From: Leptoclinus maculatus
Taxonomy: Eukaryota > Chordata > Actinopteri > Perciformes > Stichaeidae
Length of the DNA stretch: 64,000 nt
Direction: 5' to 3'
Assembly: GCA_032191485.1 (NCBI GenBank)
Contig: JAVDOI010000118.1
Span: 238,501-302,500 of the forward strand
Position 1 is the first letter of the stretch. The number at the start of each line of letters is the position of its first letter. Position numbers and translations under genes: made by a program. Shown here piece after piece: positions 33,483-44,347 of the stretch. The notes beneath the pieces were generated by a model. That model was not told the DNA's origin. It saw only the letters and a list, made by a program, of their open reading frames with translations, and searched no databases.

Positions 33483-33500
33483 CCGGCTCTCGAAGGACCA
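33483..33500 (-). promoter_or_regulatory. Retroviral primer-binding site, tRNA-Tyr-like
   Basis: Two bases inside the right (5') LTR, the minus strand reads TGGTCCTTCGAGAGCCGG. Its complement resembles the 3' end of vertebrate tRNA-Tyr (CGGCTCGAAGGACCA) with two extra bases in the middle. Confidence 0.6.
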
Positions 33501-33502
33501 TC

Positions 33503-34068
33503 TGATAGAAAAATTCACTCAAGACCGGTTGAAAATCATTAATCACAGGACATTTATTCTTTGCGCACAAGAAGGAGCATGCTGATCACATACATACAAC
33601 ATGTCAGGATTGCTCAGAGGTCTAACTCTGAGCCACTTGCATATATACTGCAAAACAACTGCATCTGATTGGTCATGGGTAGTAAAACAATCACAATGAT
33701 TGGTACATGGGTTGTTTCAAGTTGAGATCTTCGTCACCCGAGGTGACGCACATAAATTGCGTTCACGCCCCGCTTCAGTGAAGTGTATCAGTTACTTCAC
33801 TTAAGCGTCTGCCCTGGCACTAAGGTCGTCTCCTCACAATCAGGACGTTCTCACAACATCTTCAGCACCTCCACAATCCTTGTTGTCATTCCGATTTAGG
33901 ACCTGGTGCCGAGGGAGCTCCCTCCCTCAGCAGGCCTTCGACACTTTGATAGACTTATCAGTCGCTGAGTCTAATGTCAGAGCAAGTTCACCATATGCAG
34001 GTCAGGAACTTTCTCATGAGGACACCAAAGCACACATATGATATTCATTTAGATTTTCTGACCCAACA
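33503..34068 (-). repeat. 5' LTR of the retrovirus
   Basis: Partner of 27,813-28,379; TG...CA ends on the minus strand. Followed on the + strand by the target duplication CCCGC and the rest of the appl1 exon. Confidence 0.9.
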
Positions 34069-34193
34069 CCCGCCCTCTCTGTGCTCTCATTGGACGCCCT
34101 GGTTGCCCCGGACACGCCCATCCAGTTTGACATCATATCCCCCGTCAGCGAGGAGAACTCAGGACAGAGCAAGACGGCAGCACAGTCCGGCAG

Positions 34194-34372
34194 GTAGGTG
34201 TGTGTAGGTGTGTGTATGTAGGTGTGTGTGTGTGTAGGTGTGTGTATGTAGGTGTGTGTGTGTGTGTGTATGTAGGTGTGTGTGTGTGTGTGTAGGTGTG
34301 TGTGTGTGTAGGTGTGTGTATGTAGGTGTGTGTATGTAGGTGTGTGTAGGTGTGTGTATTCCTGGTGCTCAG
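34194..34372 (+). repeat. TGTGTAGG-type microsatellite in APPL1 intron
   Basis: Compound tandem repeat of TGTGTAGG, TGTATGTAGG and TG units fills the short intron between the APPL1 linker exon and the final exon. The PTB-domain exons that should lie here are missing, so this is the probable deletion site. Confidence 0.85.
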
Positions 34373-34439
34373 CAACAGCCAATCGGAGGACAGCGATGCC
34401 GGAGAGGAGGGGAAGAAGAAGGGCGAGTCTGAAGCCTGA
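34373..34439 (+). CDS. appl1: APPL1 last exon (C-terminus)
   Basis: After a GGTGCTCAG acceptor the exon reads NSQSEDSDAGEEGKKKGESEA and a TGA at 34,437, the characteristic C-terminal end of APPL1. The upstream exon ends in phase 2 and this one starts with the matching base, so the two would splice in frame even though the exons for roughly the PTB domain are gone. A 3' UTR with a run of A near 34,650 follows. Confidence 0.8.
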
Positions 34440-35330
34440 CGAAGCCAAACGGAGGAGCCATGTTTTACCAGCTCAGGAATCAGAGGATGAGGAACAACAC
34501 CCGCCCGCCCGGGCTGCCTGCGACTGAAAAACATGCGCTCCCTCTCTGGCTGGAGGATAAACTAAACACACCCTCACTATAAGAGGAGGAGGAGGGCAGT
34601 ATGAGTGGAAATGTCTCGTCAGACTTTTGTTTTTATACTGTGTGTATAAAAAAAAAAAAAAAAAAAACGCTTTTTATACCGGCTCTCCAGAAAAGGACGC
34701 ACGTATAGATTTAACCTGCAAGTTACTGTTTGTTTAATGTTTATTTTATAGAAAGAGTTAAAGAGCAACATGTGCAGATTAATGAACGAGGATCAGGGAC
34801 AGAGGACAGTTCGGAGGTGAAGGTTTCTCCGAGATCACAGAACAAAAAGAGAAGACGAAGGCCGAAGAGGCGAGTCTTATTTTGAAAAGTACTTCCTGTT
34901 GTTCCTGACCATTTAAAAAGAGAAGCATCCTGCAGTGTTGGATTCTTTTTAAAGTCGTCGTTCCCTCCAGACAGTCACTGGTTTTCACTCCTGTTCTCGC
35001 TGAACGAGACGTCGATCAATCAAGTTGAACAGAAAGTTAATCTGCAGCTATTTTACACGATCGATCGTTCCTGGTTCCAGCTTCTTAAGTGAGAATTCGT
35101 GGGTACTTTTGACTGTTTCAGTAATTATCATCATGACGACATCAGAGTGATGAAACGTGAAATCTCCGTTCATCAGGGATCAACACTCCGAGTCTCTGAG
35201 GGCTGATTTTCATAGTTCATCAATAGTTTATTAAGAAGAACTGAGGGCAGCGGGTGAATTACACACATCAGGATCTGGTGGATTTGCAGGTTAAAAATTG
35301 GGCTAAATTCGGTTGAAAAATATTTCAATC
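34440..35330 (+). other. APPL1 3' flank, no further gene
   Basis: Probable 3' UTR: a poly-A tract at about 34,649-34,669 is genome-encoded within unique sequence. No polyadenylation hexamer of the AATAAA type stands out, and no other feature is recognised. Confidence 0.45.
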
Positions 35331-35979
35331 AGGAGAGACTTGTTTTATAACAATGATTTATTGCACAGGCATCAAATATGAAAAGTGCAAAGTCTTTGGC
35401 GATTGGACTCCATGCTGAAGTACTATCACCGAGGCAGGGATACTGAGGTCCATCAGGCCTAATCCCCCAAAAGAAATGTATTTATACGAATAATAAATAC
35501 CTTACCTACTGCTGTGGTGAATTACCTAAGAAAAAGAAATTTAGTTCATGAGAGAAATCTAAGGGTAGAACGTGTACGAGTAGATGGTAGACCAGAGGTA
35601 AAGAGGTCCAGTTTAGTCAAAGCAAAGGATAGAGGAATGTCACGATGGACTGCAGACTAGGATACGGGGTCGGGAAGACCGCAGATACAGGATAGTGCGG
35701 GTCTAGACAGCCCATAGTGGAGTATGGTAGGATTACAACAGATCCCGAAACATAGAGGGGGTATAGCCTCAGCACCACCAGACCGGTGTCGGCTACCCGG
35801 GAAGCTAGAAGTATGCCAATATTTTGACAGGTCTCACCACATATGGACCAGATGCGAAACTAGAAAGTAAGTCATCACTGACTGCGAAATATGAATTTTG
35901 TCAACTCGGGACCGGCCTCTTAATACGTGGACCACGAAATGAGAAAGGGTAACGCAGACCCTTTTTTTTTTCTTTTTAG

Positions 35980-36870
35980 GAAAGGAAAACGGTCCCGTCG
36001 GACCAGGAAACAGACACGTTAAGCCAGGTCACGGTCACCTAGGAAAATAGTCACGATAAGCCAGGTCACGTGAGACCAGGAGATTGGGAAACAGTGTTAG
36101 ACCAATCAGATGGGGAAAACGGTCGAGTCACACCAGTGGAAATGGAGTAAGGTAAACGTAGCAGGGAGAGAGACTAACTATTAGCACGCTAGATAAAAGT
36201 CTTTAGTGTTATTATAAGGAACGTTACAAGAAGGATATGCTATCCCCTGCTAGGAGATATTAATAATGGGACCTACCAATAATATAACAATCGACGTGAA
36301 CACGTCACCACCACCAGTTATATGTATTCCTTACCGGATTTAAGGCTTCAATGATCTTTGATTCTCGAGGATGGTGTTGAGATCGAGGGGGATGTACGCC
36401 GTGAAGGCAGAGGATGACCAACGTCCCAATTTGTGTAGGGTAGTATTGGAGATGCCTTGGTTAGCTGCCGAAGTAGCAGCCCCTATTCTAAAAGAGTGCC
36501 CCAAGTATCGCTGAGGCGATAAGTAGATTCTAGTGAGGATAACCTCTGAGTGCTAGTTAACCACGTTTTAGATAAAGGAACGTTACCTGGGGTAAGAATA
36601 GTGGAGCAACTAATAGGTCTTACCCGGAGGAGCTTAAGCATGGATTTGAAAGGGCAACACCCAGAGTCTATCCAAGCCCCAACTACTGTGCAAGCACCTC
36701 CGCATGGAGTGTTTAAGCCATGAGTTACCAGCCAAGTCACGTACCCCTAGGAAATGAGGAAACGTCACGTTAAGCCATGTTCACCTGGAATTGAGCAAAC
36801 GGTCATGTCAGACCAGGAGATTGAGAAACGGTCTGTTAGATCAGAAACTGGAGAACAGGATTTACATTAG
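35980..36870. repeat. Short degenerate GGTCACGTTAGACCAGG-type repeats
   Basis: Two clusters (about 35,980-36,130 and 36,725-36,870) hold many imperfect units like GGAAACGGTCACGTTAAGCC and GAGACCAGGAGATTGGGAAA. The recombinase fragment lies between the clusters. Confidence 0.6.
36345..36560 (-). pseudogene. Tyrosine recombinase C-terminal fragment
   Basis: The minus strand reads GHSFRIGAATSAANQGIS, then LGRWSSSAFTAYIPLDLNT and a stop near 36,345. HSFR is the His-x-x-Arg catalytic box of tyrosine recombinases, and the Tyr of AYI is in the position of the nucleophile. The combination GHSFRIGAAT...LGRW is typical of DIRS/Ngaro-type retroelements. Upstream the frame shifts (ORF 36,740-36,483 is in another frame), so it is inactive. 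Confidence 0.7.
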
Positions 36871-39800
36871 ACCAGAATAGTGCGAGTCCAACAGACTTGA
36901 GTGCAATGGCCTTATACCGTGATGCGCCAAGATCCACTTGAACAATAGAATGCGAGAGGTAGTTTTTTTAGAGATAATATCAAGAACATTTTGCATGAAT
37001 GAGATAGTGCTATAAGGCAAATGAAATGACATGCCAAAATGCCAGAAACAACATAAACATGTTGTTGTTATATGCATGACTTACCGTACACATTTTTAAG
37101 GCTTTAATGAGCTCGAGTTACCCTTTGTGTCTAGCAAACCACTGGCCTTGACAGAACCCCCAAAACCCACGGATGGCCTGCATCCGTGTCGACGTTTTAG
37201 TGAATCAGTGAAAATCACCAGCTTGTTTGCAGAATGTTACACCATTCAAGTGATCGCACAGCGACTTGACACGCTGGTCAGCGCGGCACCCGTCATCAAG
37301 GTAGATTGTGCATCTATAGGACAAGGAAGATGCCATGTCCAACGAGCAGGAGAGGAAAAACACGTCCCTAGGGGATGAGCCTGAATGGAGCTAATTATAC
37401 TTATGTACAAATGTCCAAGTATGGTTTTGCCACTTATCCGTCCCCGTAAAGAGTCACAAGAACTCTGTTGCGGCAGAATACTGGATGCAGCGCACCTGGT
37501 CCTGGAGCTCTGCGGAATAACAGCCCTACTCCAGTGTTGCTCTTCTGCGCACATGAACACCTCTCTGCCAGTGCTACCTGTTTAAACTGTAGATTTGGTA
37601 TTTACTTCCGCTGACCATGCCCCACACTTCATCACGCCCGCATTCTCGTTACGTTACTGATGTTACTGCCTGACACACTTCACCATTGGTCGCCGTTCTT
37701 TACTTTGTTATCATAAATACCTTCCAATCCCATCCTCCCTTGTGTCCTTCCGTATTTGTCATAGCTTGGGAGCCGGGTTACGACATTACACATGGCATTC
37801 TCCAAAACACAGACTGTGGACATTTCAACCAGCCTTAGCCAATATGGACAGACTCTTAAATGTTCATTCCTCTTCTGTAGTTTAACCCAGTGTGTTTCAT
37901 AAGTCCAAAGACCATTACGATTATTCACAGCAGCCAGGTGAAGCGCCACTAAGCAAAATCTTTTGAGCAAATCCAAATAATAGAGGCCCAGATATGAGCT
38001 ACGAGCCCAATAGTCAGAATCCTATCACATGACTTCGCTGCCCAACTATATGATGTAAAAGAGAGGAATAGAGCTGAACCAAATGGTTTAAACCACAAGT
38101 AATGTTGCTGCACACAATCCTCTTTAAGATACGATGTAATGTCATACTTCCATTTACAACGCTTCACCCTGATTTTAAAGCTGCATGACGATACAGTTCC
38201 ATTAATTTAATAAACGTAGGTACTTTATCTTTATAAGATGTCATTCTAAAGCTTCTGTTATGTAATTGAATCTATAAAAGTATCTCTTACTTGCACGACA
38301 TCCCTTCGACTTCTTGATTTAATAATCAGCTGTTGACTACGTACAAACATCGATACAACTGTAAGGCTACATCAATTTATATGGGACTAAATCATCACGC
38401 ACATTTAGACAGACTGTGATGTTCCAGACCTTTGCATGAGGGAACTCTCTCAACCTGGACTTGTTGAATTTAATTTGAATACCCTGCTCTATGCGTTGTT
38501 ATTCTCTAAAACACCAGAGGCGTACCAACAACATGGCTGTGAAGAATAAAAGACTAGTGTTACTCATAGATATACCCATAGAATGTTGGTATAGCTGACA
38601 CAAGCCATGAACCAACCTCCACGATGCCAAGGAGAGATTGTAAACAACCGATACCTCATATCATAAACTACTTTATCGCCTTGGCCAAGCCCTGTTGAGA
38701 AAGAAGTAAAGTATTAAATGTAACATAAAGAAACAACGGTTTAAATATCCTGTAAACTACTGACTTTGGCTGCCAAACATTTACTCAAAATTAAAACCCT
38801 GCTGTTCTGAAGCATCTCAAACGAATTGGCCCACCTCCTATAATCCCCAGACATGTCAATAGTATTTTCTCAGTGCACTATTTGAGATATACAATTGATC
38901 ATGAGCACGGCCAGGAGTGAATTCGGAGATGCATGACCAACCGTGACCACTTGCGGGCCTACCCGCATCACGCGCCTGCAGTGATTACTTGCCGCGAGTA
39001 GCTACACATCGCGCCCATCACTACTTAGAGGAACGAAGTGTAACTGCTGCTTAGTTAGGTTTATTTCCGCTCATAATGATTTGTAGTCTCGTGAATGCGC
39101 TCCACTTACGCTACTGGAACAGGCGCTTACACTCTTATCTGAGTGATGCTCCGGAGCTCCAGACGTGTCAGACCCATGTCTTCCTCATTTGTCGGGAAAT
39201 GACGAGGAGCGGAAACAAAGTCTCCGTTTAAACAGCGAGGAGCCTGAACCGTCCTGTGGAGCTGATTTACCATGGCAGCTGGTTGCCGCATGGCGTCCTG
39301 GTGGCGCCGATGTTAACAATATAATAGAAGCAGCATCGTTTACCAGAGATTGAAGACCAGTATCGATGGAGTGGATGCATGGAGCTACCCGGTGGAGATG
39401 ACAGCGTTGTCTGCATTGGAGGCCAGGAGTGCTGGTGGAGAAAGAGTACGCCTGATTCTTCCGGTGCGATCCCGCGTAACTGTTAGACTTACTAGGATAC
39501 CACCGCGAACTACTAGCTGAGCCAAGAGGGCTTCTTGCTCGTCAAAGGGGAGCCGCTGCGCCGCGCTGGGCGAGTGCTCCTGCACCGGCTACCTGGCGGG
39601 CTGAATGCCGGCTCCGTCTAACCATCGCTGTTGAGACCAGACTCTTCCTGAAACGATCAAAGTCGGAATCCGTCATAGTCTCAGTTACCTACAACTGGAT
39701 GTTGTTTAAAAGGTAAGGGAACTGCTTCGCGTCTGCTTCGCTGAAATGACAACTGACAGCAGCAGAGAGGAGGACACTTTTAAAGTTTTGACAGCAACGA

Positions 39801-39960
39801 TATGATTGGCTTCAGGAACCGGTGTGCCGAATCTGGTTGGTTACTTAAAAGTGCACGCCCCCAATCAGCTGATAGAATAATCACAAAGAGAGGAGAGACA
39901 GAGACTATGCATGCGTGTCTACCTGACTGAACTTGCGCTTGAGCTACATATTTTTTCATC

Positions 39961-40680
39961 GGCTTTGTTGGCGACATGTTCTTCAAACGAAATGATAAAA
40001 TATCTTGTTTGTCGTTGCCTAATATTAAACATTACAATATATAAACACAGAAATGTGTGAAAGAACAAACCAGGAGGAATCCAACACACGGACATTTAAA
40101 TTCTTCATGAAAATGACTAAATGAGCTTTTGAATTTGACCGTTTTGCTTTGTGAATATGATATATATTATATATATTCCAAGTAAAACTAAATAAAATGT
40201 TCAGATCCACAAAGCGTGCTCGTGTCAAACTACATATCTTAAAGTTAAAACACTCAAAGATATTTACAATTGATTAACACACTCACTGTTTGTTGCATAA
40301 ACACCGGTATTGAAGACAAAATTATCGGTTCTTTTAAGCCAACAACGTAAATTCATCTGTAAATGTTAACTCTGCATCCCGCAAAGTGTTTCATAAGTGA
40401 AATAGACATATGAAGAGGGCAAATTCACTCTTCATTTTGAGTCCTTTTTAATCTGTTGATTGACTGACAAAGGTTGACTCTTGGTCCTCTTGGACTCCAT
40501 AGATAGAGCCCATCTTGTGGTTGATGGTCTCGTTTGCTTATGTGGGTCATATAGAGGCATCCGTGTTGAATTGAGACTGTTTCATAACCAGTTAACAACT
40601 CCTTGTCGTGACTTTAAATGGTTCACTTCCTCCATGGACGGCGGTGACTCGTCGTGATACGTGGGATGTTGGTGTTTCAG
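39961..40680 (+). other. Rest of the large zzef1 intron
   Basis: AT-rich; no exon, frame or repeat recognised before the acceptor at 40,680. Confidence 0.5.
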
Positions 40681-41993
40681 CTGTGGACGGTCCAGAAGGA
40701 GAGACATTAGTGGAGAGAGCTTTGCACAAGGAAGCAGTCGAGGCCGTTCTTAAAGGAGCAGCGCTTTACTTCCCTGACAAACTCTTCCACATGATGGTGA
40801 GTTCATGAACAATAGTAATAATATGATCATGATTATGTGATGATGATGATGTAATATGCCTTTTACAGAAAAACAGGATCAGCCAGAGTCGGTGAAGGTG
40901 ACGTTTGAATCGCTCTGTAAGTGCTTCAGGTAAGGACACCGTAGATCTACAAACACACTGTCGTATTCTTGTACACGTCCAGATCACGGTGGATCAGCAC
41001 TGGTGGGTTTTTGTTCTGTGCAGTGACCAGGATCCAAGTGTCCTTCTGCTGCTCCCACCTAAAGGTGCTCCCTCAGACTGTGACATCAGCCCCATACTGT
41101 CTGTTATGGAGACGTTGCTCCTGGTGTCAACGAGAGAGGTGAGGCCTCTGTCGCATTCACAATGTCTCAACTGTTTCATTACGTTATTACCATCTATCAA
41201 CAGCCCTCTCTGTCTCTCCGTGTACCTTTTCTAATGTTCCTCTCTGTTCAACTGTCTCCCGTCTCTCAGTGTGAGGTGATGATGGTGGAGGAGAACAGTG
41301 GAGCCAGCAGGACAGTGTTGCTGTCCTTGTTCTGGGCTCTGCAGGGTAGCCTGATCTCCTGGTGCTACCTCCAGCTCAAAGGGGGAGCCTCCACCACCAT
41401 CGCTATGGAACTGGCCAGAAACATCCTGCTAACATGTGAGATGCTGCGAGATGTGTGACATTACAGCTTCCCGTCTTCAGGGTGAGATTGCGTGTTTGTA
41501 TGAGCACACAGGCTGGCGCTGATCACTCACATGTGGTGGCCCAGCAGATGAAAGAAGTTGTGAAGTGGTTCAGTACAAACACTGAGCACATTCATCATGG
41601 AGTGGACAAGAGGAAATGCTGTCAGAGTGACAAAATCCTTCATTTCAATAGATGTCGATCAGTTCCTGGGAAGTATCAAAGGTGTCCTTGGTTCCCTGCT
41701 GGGCAGGTACACTGGCGCTGAGATCACTGACAAACTAGGCAGCTCCATCCTTGCCACGGTCTTCAGACAACTGGTAATGCACTCTTCTCTCAGGATCTAG
41801 AACTGCCTTCCTGCACAGTTGTAGAGTTGAGCGTGCTCAGTGAATGTAACATCTGTTGTGGTCCTGGCAGATGGTTTTACTCCTGGAGCTGTGCTCTCTG
41901 GACATCCCTCACAGTGTGCTGCTGAGGAGCTTCTCCTCTCTGGTGGAGCTACTCAAAAGCCTGTCCAGTGATACTGGAGACATCTTTTCTAAG
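40681..41993 (+). CDS. zzef1: ZZEF1 exons, helical region before CUB
   Basis: Six exons: 40,681-40,796 (VLKGAALYFPDKLFHMM), 40,877-40,929 (QPESVKVTFESLCKCF), 41,024-41,138 (DQDPSVLLLLPPKGAPSDCD), 41,270-41,435 (GSLISWCYLQLKGG), 41,512-41,773 and 41,871-41,993 (VLLLELCSLDIPHSVLLRSF). Order and content match ZZEF1. Phases fit. In exon 41,512-41,773 the ZZEF1-like text changes frame between about 41,595 and 41,640 (AQQMKEVVKWFSTNTEHI in one frame, then ISIDVDQFLGSIKGVLGSLL in another), indicating a small indel. Confidence 0.75.
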
Positions 41994-42089
41994 GTCAGTC
42001 CAGTCTGACATTAGACCTCAGTGTACCAGAATGTACACAGTGGCTCATCCCACTGCATGAATGGAGAGGTGTGAATGCAGACCAGTATT

Positions 42090-42600
42090 TGGGGTGTGGA
42101 GGGTGGTAGAAGTACTTGGATCCAATACTTACCTTTCAGAAGCAACACTGTAATATAAATATACTCCATCAGAAGTAACAATCCTGCGTTGAAATAGTCA
42201 CCAAGGTAAAATAATCAAAGTGTTGTTTGTACTTTAAGTATCAAAAGTAAAAGTATAGTGTTAACCTACTGAAATAATACAGGATCATTACTGAATGTGT
42301 GAGTCACATTGAACTGTTGTAGTTGGTAGAAGTGGAGATAATTTCAACAATGTGGAACGCTGTTGGGTAGTAAAATCTATAACATCATATGTTTTGCATA
42401 TAAATTCTGAATCCGTAAAGTAACCAGTAACTGCTAAATGTAGTGCAGAGAAATGTTCAGTATTTACCTCTGAGATGTTGTGGACTAGATTAACAACCGA
42501 GCACAACATTGAAATGCTGAAGTTAAGTATAAATGCCTCAGATGTGTACTTGAGTGAATGTACTTGGTTACATTCCACCATTGACTGTAACATGAATTGC
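42090..42600. repeat. Dispersed teleost repeat in ZZEF1 intron
   Basis: The run with GTACTTGAGTGAATGTACTTGG and AGAAGTACTTGGATCCAATA resembles a very common fish repeat ending in a 'tacttggttacattccacca' style tail (from memory). A related fragment lies near 63,890-63,950. Confidence 0.55.
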
Positions 42601-42618
42601 ATACCATGCCACTGTCAG

Positions 42619-43259
42619 GTGGATCAGGAGAGCTGGCACCAGCCCCAGCAGCCAGTGGTGCTGAGGACGTGGAGCACGGAGTCCCCTCACAACTACCACA
42701 ATAGCCGCCATGAGACCAGCATCTTCTCCTGCCCCGGTGCTGCCTCCTTTGAGGTGGAGTTTGAGCAACGCTGCGAGACAGAGAAGAGGTGAATGATCTG
42801 AAAAATGAGACGATCAGATGTTGTTGTTTCTTTCATCCCTAGTTTTTCTTTTTAAAACCCATCCTCTATGCTCTTGATCTTCACAGATACCTAGAATTCA
42901 CAGATTGTAGAGGTGGGACGGTCCGTTACCACATGAAGGTTGGAAGTGAGAAGTGGCCAAAGGTAGGATATGGGAAACCATTCAGTTGTCTCCATGTGAA
43001 GCACAGTTGTTGCTCAGTTCCTTTACACATGTCTGCTGCTTCTGTTTGCTCCTCCAGAAGGTGACATTTGACGCCGGCCCTCAACTCCAGTTCCTCTTCC
43101 ACTCTGACAGCAGTAATAACGAGTGGGGTCACAAGTTCACCGTGACCGCCCTGGGCCTGCCTGATATCACTGTTTCTTGGATGTCAGACCTGCAGCTGCT
43201 GGTGGCTCGCCTGATGGGTCGCCTCGCTTCCAGAACCCTCGCCCTGAAATCCCCCCACG
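42619..43259 (+). CDS. zzef1: ZZEF1 exons, CUB-like domain
   Basis: Three exons (42,619-42,788; 42,887-42,962; 43,058-43,259) read VDQESWHQPQQPVVLRTWST, EFEQRCETEKRYLEFTDCRG and FDAGPQLQFLFHSDSSNNEW, the first CUB-like module of ZZEF1, then a helical stretch (LQLLVARLMGRLASRTLALK). All are open with GT-AG borders and matching phases. This is the best preserved part of the gene here. Confidence 0.85.
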
Positions 43260-43412
43260 GTGACACTTACCAGAGGGAAGTTTGGGAATGACTGTGTTGC
43301 AGCATATTTAGATTTGCAACAATTATTTCAGAGCATTTCAGAATGACATACTGGAGCGTTTCTCCAACCCTCTGTGAAAGATTGAAATGCTGATGTTTGC
43401 TGTCTATTCCAG

Positions 43413-44057
43413 AGATACGCACTGTTAAGGACCTTCCACCGGGGACAATGTCCCATGTTCAGTCTTCTCCTTCATGGAAACCCATTCTGAGACACGGCTT
43501 GTGTGAAACAAGGGAGAAGACTCAGACTGAAACACCCACAGACCAGGTACTGTCACATCTGCTGAATCCAGTCATGAAGTTCCATTCTCAGGTTTATATT
43601 AATTCATTGCTTATTGACCTCATCAGCTCAGTGGTGCTCTCATACGGTGTTGCTTTTCTGTGTGGTAGACAAATACATGGACTCTTGATGAGTTGATGAG
43701 CTTCCTGGAGGACTTTGCCCGTTGGAACCCTTCCCTGGAGCCGACAGACAGCAGAACAAAGCTGATGAAGACCCTCATGCAGTCCTGCAGGAAACAGCCA
43801 GCGAGGAACGAGATCGCCGTCGGGCCGAAGACTGACCAAGCAGTGAATGCCATTGGGCAGCCGTGGTGTACCACACAGCAGCCCTAAATAATGCCCTGAA
43901 AACCTGTGGTAATGCTTGTCTATGAGCAGTAGTCACAGAGCAAAAGCTCTTCTATTGATTTCTTCTTTCTTGCTGTGTTTTATCCTGGTATTTCTGCGTT
44001 CTTGTCATTTAACTTGTGCAGGTGTATTCATTGGCAGACAGCATCAGAACGTGGATG
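43413..44057 (+). pseudogene. zzef1: ZZEF1 exons with a frameshift
   Basis: Exons 43,413-43,546, 43,669-43,908 and 44,022-44,057 (VYSLADSIRTWM) follow the ZZEF1 order. In the middle exon the frame reads TWTLDELMSFLEDFARWN...TDQAVNA and then hits a stop at 43,885. The continuing ZZEF1 text AVVYHTAALNNALKTC is in the +1 frame from about 43,857, so one base is missing near GCCATTGGGC. Coding segments expected between 43,908 and 44,022 and after 44,057 are not found. Confidence 0.7.
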
Positions 44058-44347
44058 GTGAGTGTTCTCGACATGACTCGTGTCTTTGTTTATTATCTGC
44101 TGCTGAGTTTTATTCATCATCATGTTATTGAACTGTTGTGTTGATGTCTTGTTGGAGATGAAACAGAGGTACCTAGTTATCTAAATGAATGTTCCTGATG
44201 AGAAGGAAGGAGGTCACCATGAGGTTTCCATGGAGACACTAGGTGATAACTCCTGCAAATAGACAAGTCCCGCCCTTTTTTTTTTACTAACTTTGTCATA
44301 TTTTTTATATTATTTTGCTGACGTCCGTTCTGTTTCTCTCTGTTTAG

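Larger units (their letters stand above)
27813..34068 (-). mobile_element. Endogenous retrovirus, minus strand, degraded coding region
   Basis: It has two LTRs of 567 and 566 bp, a 5-bp target duplication and a primer-binding site next to the right LTR, so the element reads right to left. Internally, gag-like and integrase/RNase H-like remnants are on the minus strand in the expected order, and a purine-rich tract adjoins the left LTR. No complete gag, pol or env frame remains. A single zinc-knuckle nucleocapsid and a tRNA-Tyr-like binding site suggest a gamma/epsilon-like lineage, tentatively. The LTRs differ at about a dozen positions by eye. Confidence 0.85.
27753..34193 (+). pseudogene. 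appl1: APPL1 linker exon split by an endogenous retrovirus
   Basis: The exon starts at 27,753 (KGRAGRASSISSVGSEPSPA) and is interrupted after 27,812 by the retrovirus. It resumes after the second CCCGC at 34,069-34,073 and reads LSVLSLDALVAPDTPIQFDI...QSGR to the donor at 34,193. Left and right parts rejoin in frame when the insert and one 5-bp duplication are ignored, so the interruption is a simple insertion in coding sequence between PH and PTB domains. Unless spliced out, it abolishes a normal protein. Confidence 0.85.
35330..39960 (-). mobile_element. Decayed tyrosine-recombinase (DIRS/Ngaro-like) element
   Basis: The one firm piece is the recombinase tail at about 36,345-36,560. Further minus-strand frames at 37,680-38,170 and 39,385-39,585 are unassigned. 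The length and the GC-rich gag-like stretch near 39,100-39,650 fit a YR retrotransposon reading right to left, but no reverse transcriptase motif could be read. The boundaries are guesses: the left one is where ATTTATTGCACAGGC-like sequence begins, the right one lies near 39,960. It sits in the large zzef1 intron. Confidence 0.35.

Noticed and set aside
34014..34534. Two long minus-strand frames rich in Thr-His-Thr-Tyr
   Set aside because: They are translations of the TGTGTAGG microsatellite opposite the APPL1 exons, and overlap real + strand exons.
34649..34669. APPL1 fragment as a processed retrocopy, based on the A-run
   Set aside because: The APPL1 segments are separated by proper introns with GT-AG borders, so the copy arose at DNA level; the A-run is followed by unique 3' sequence.
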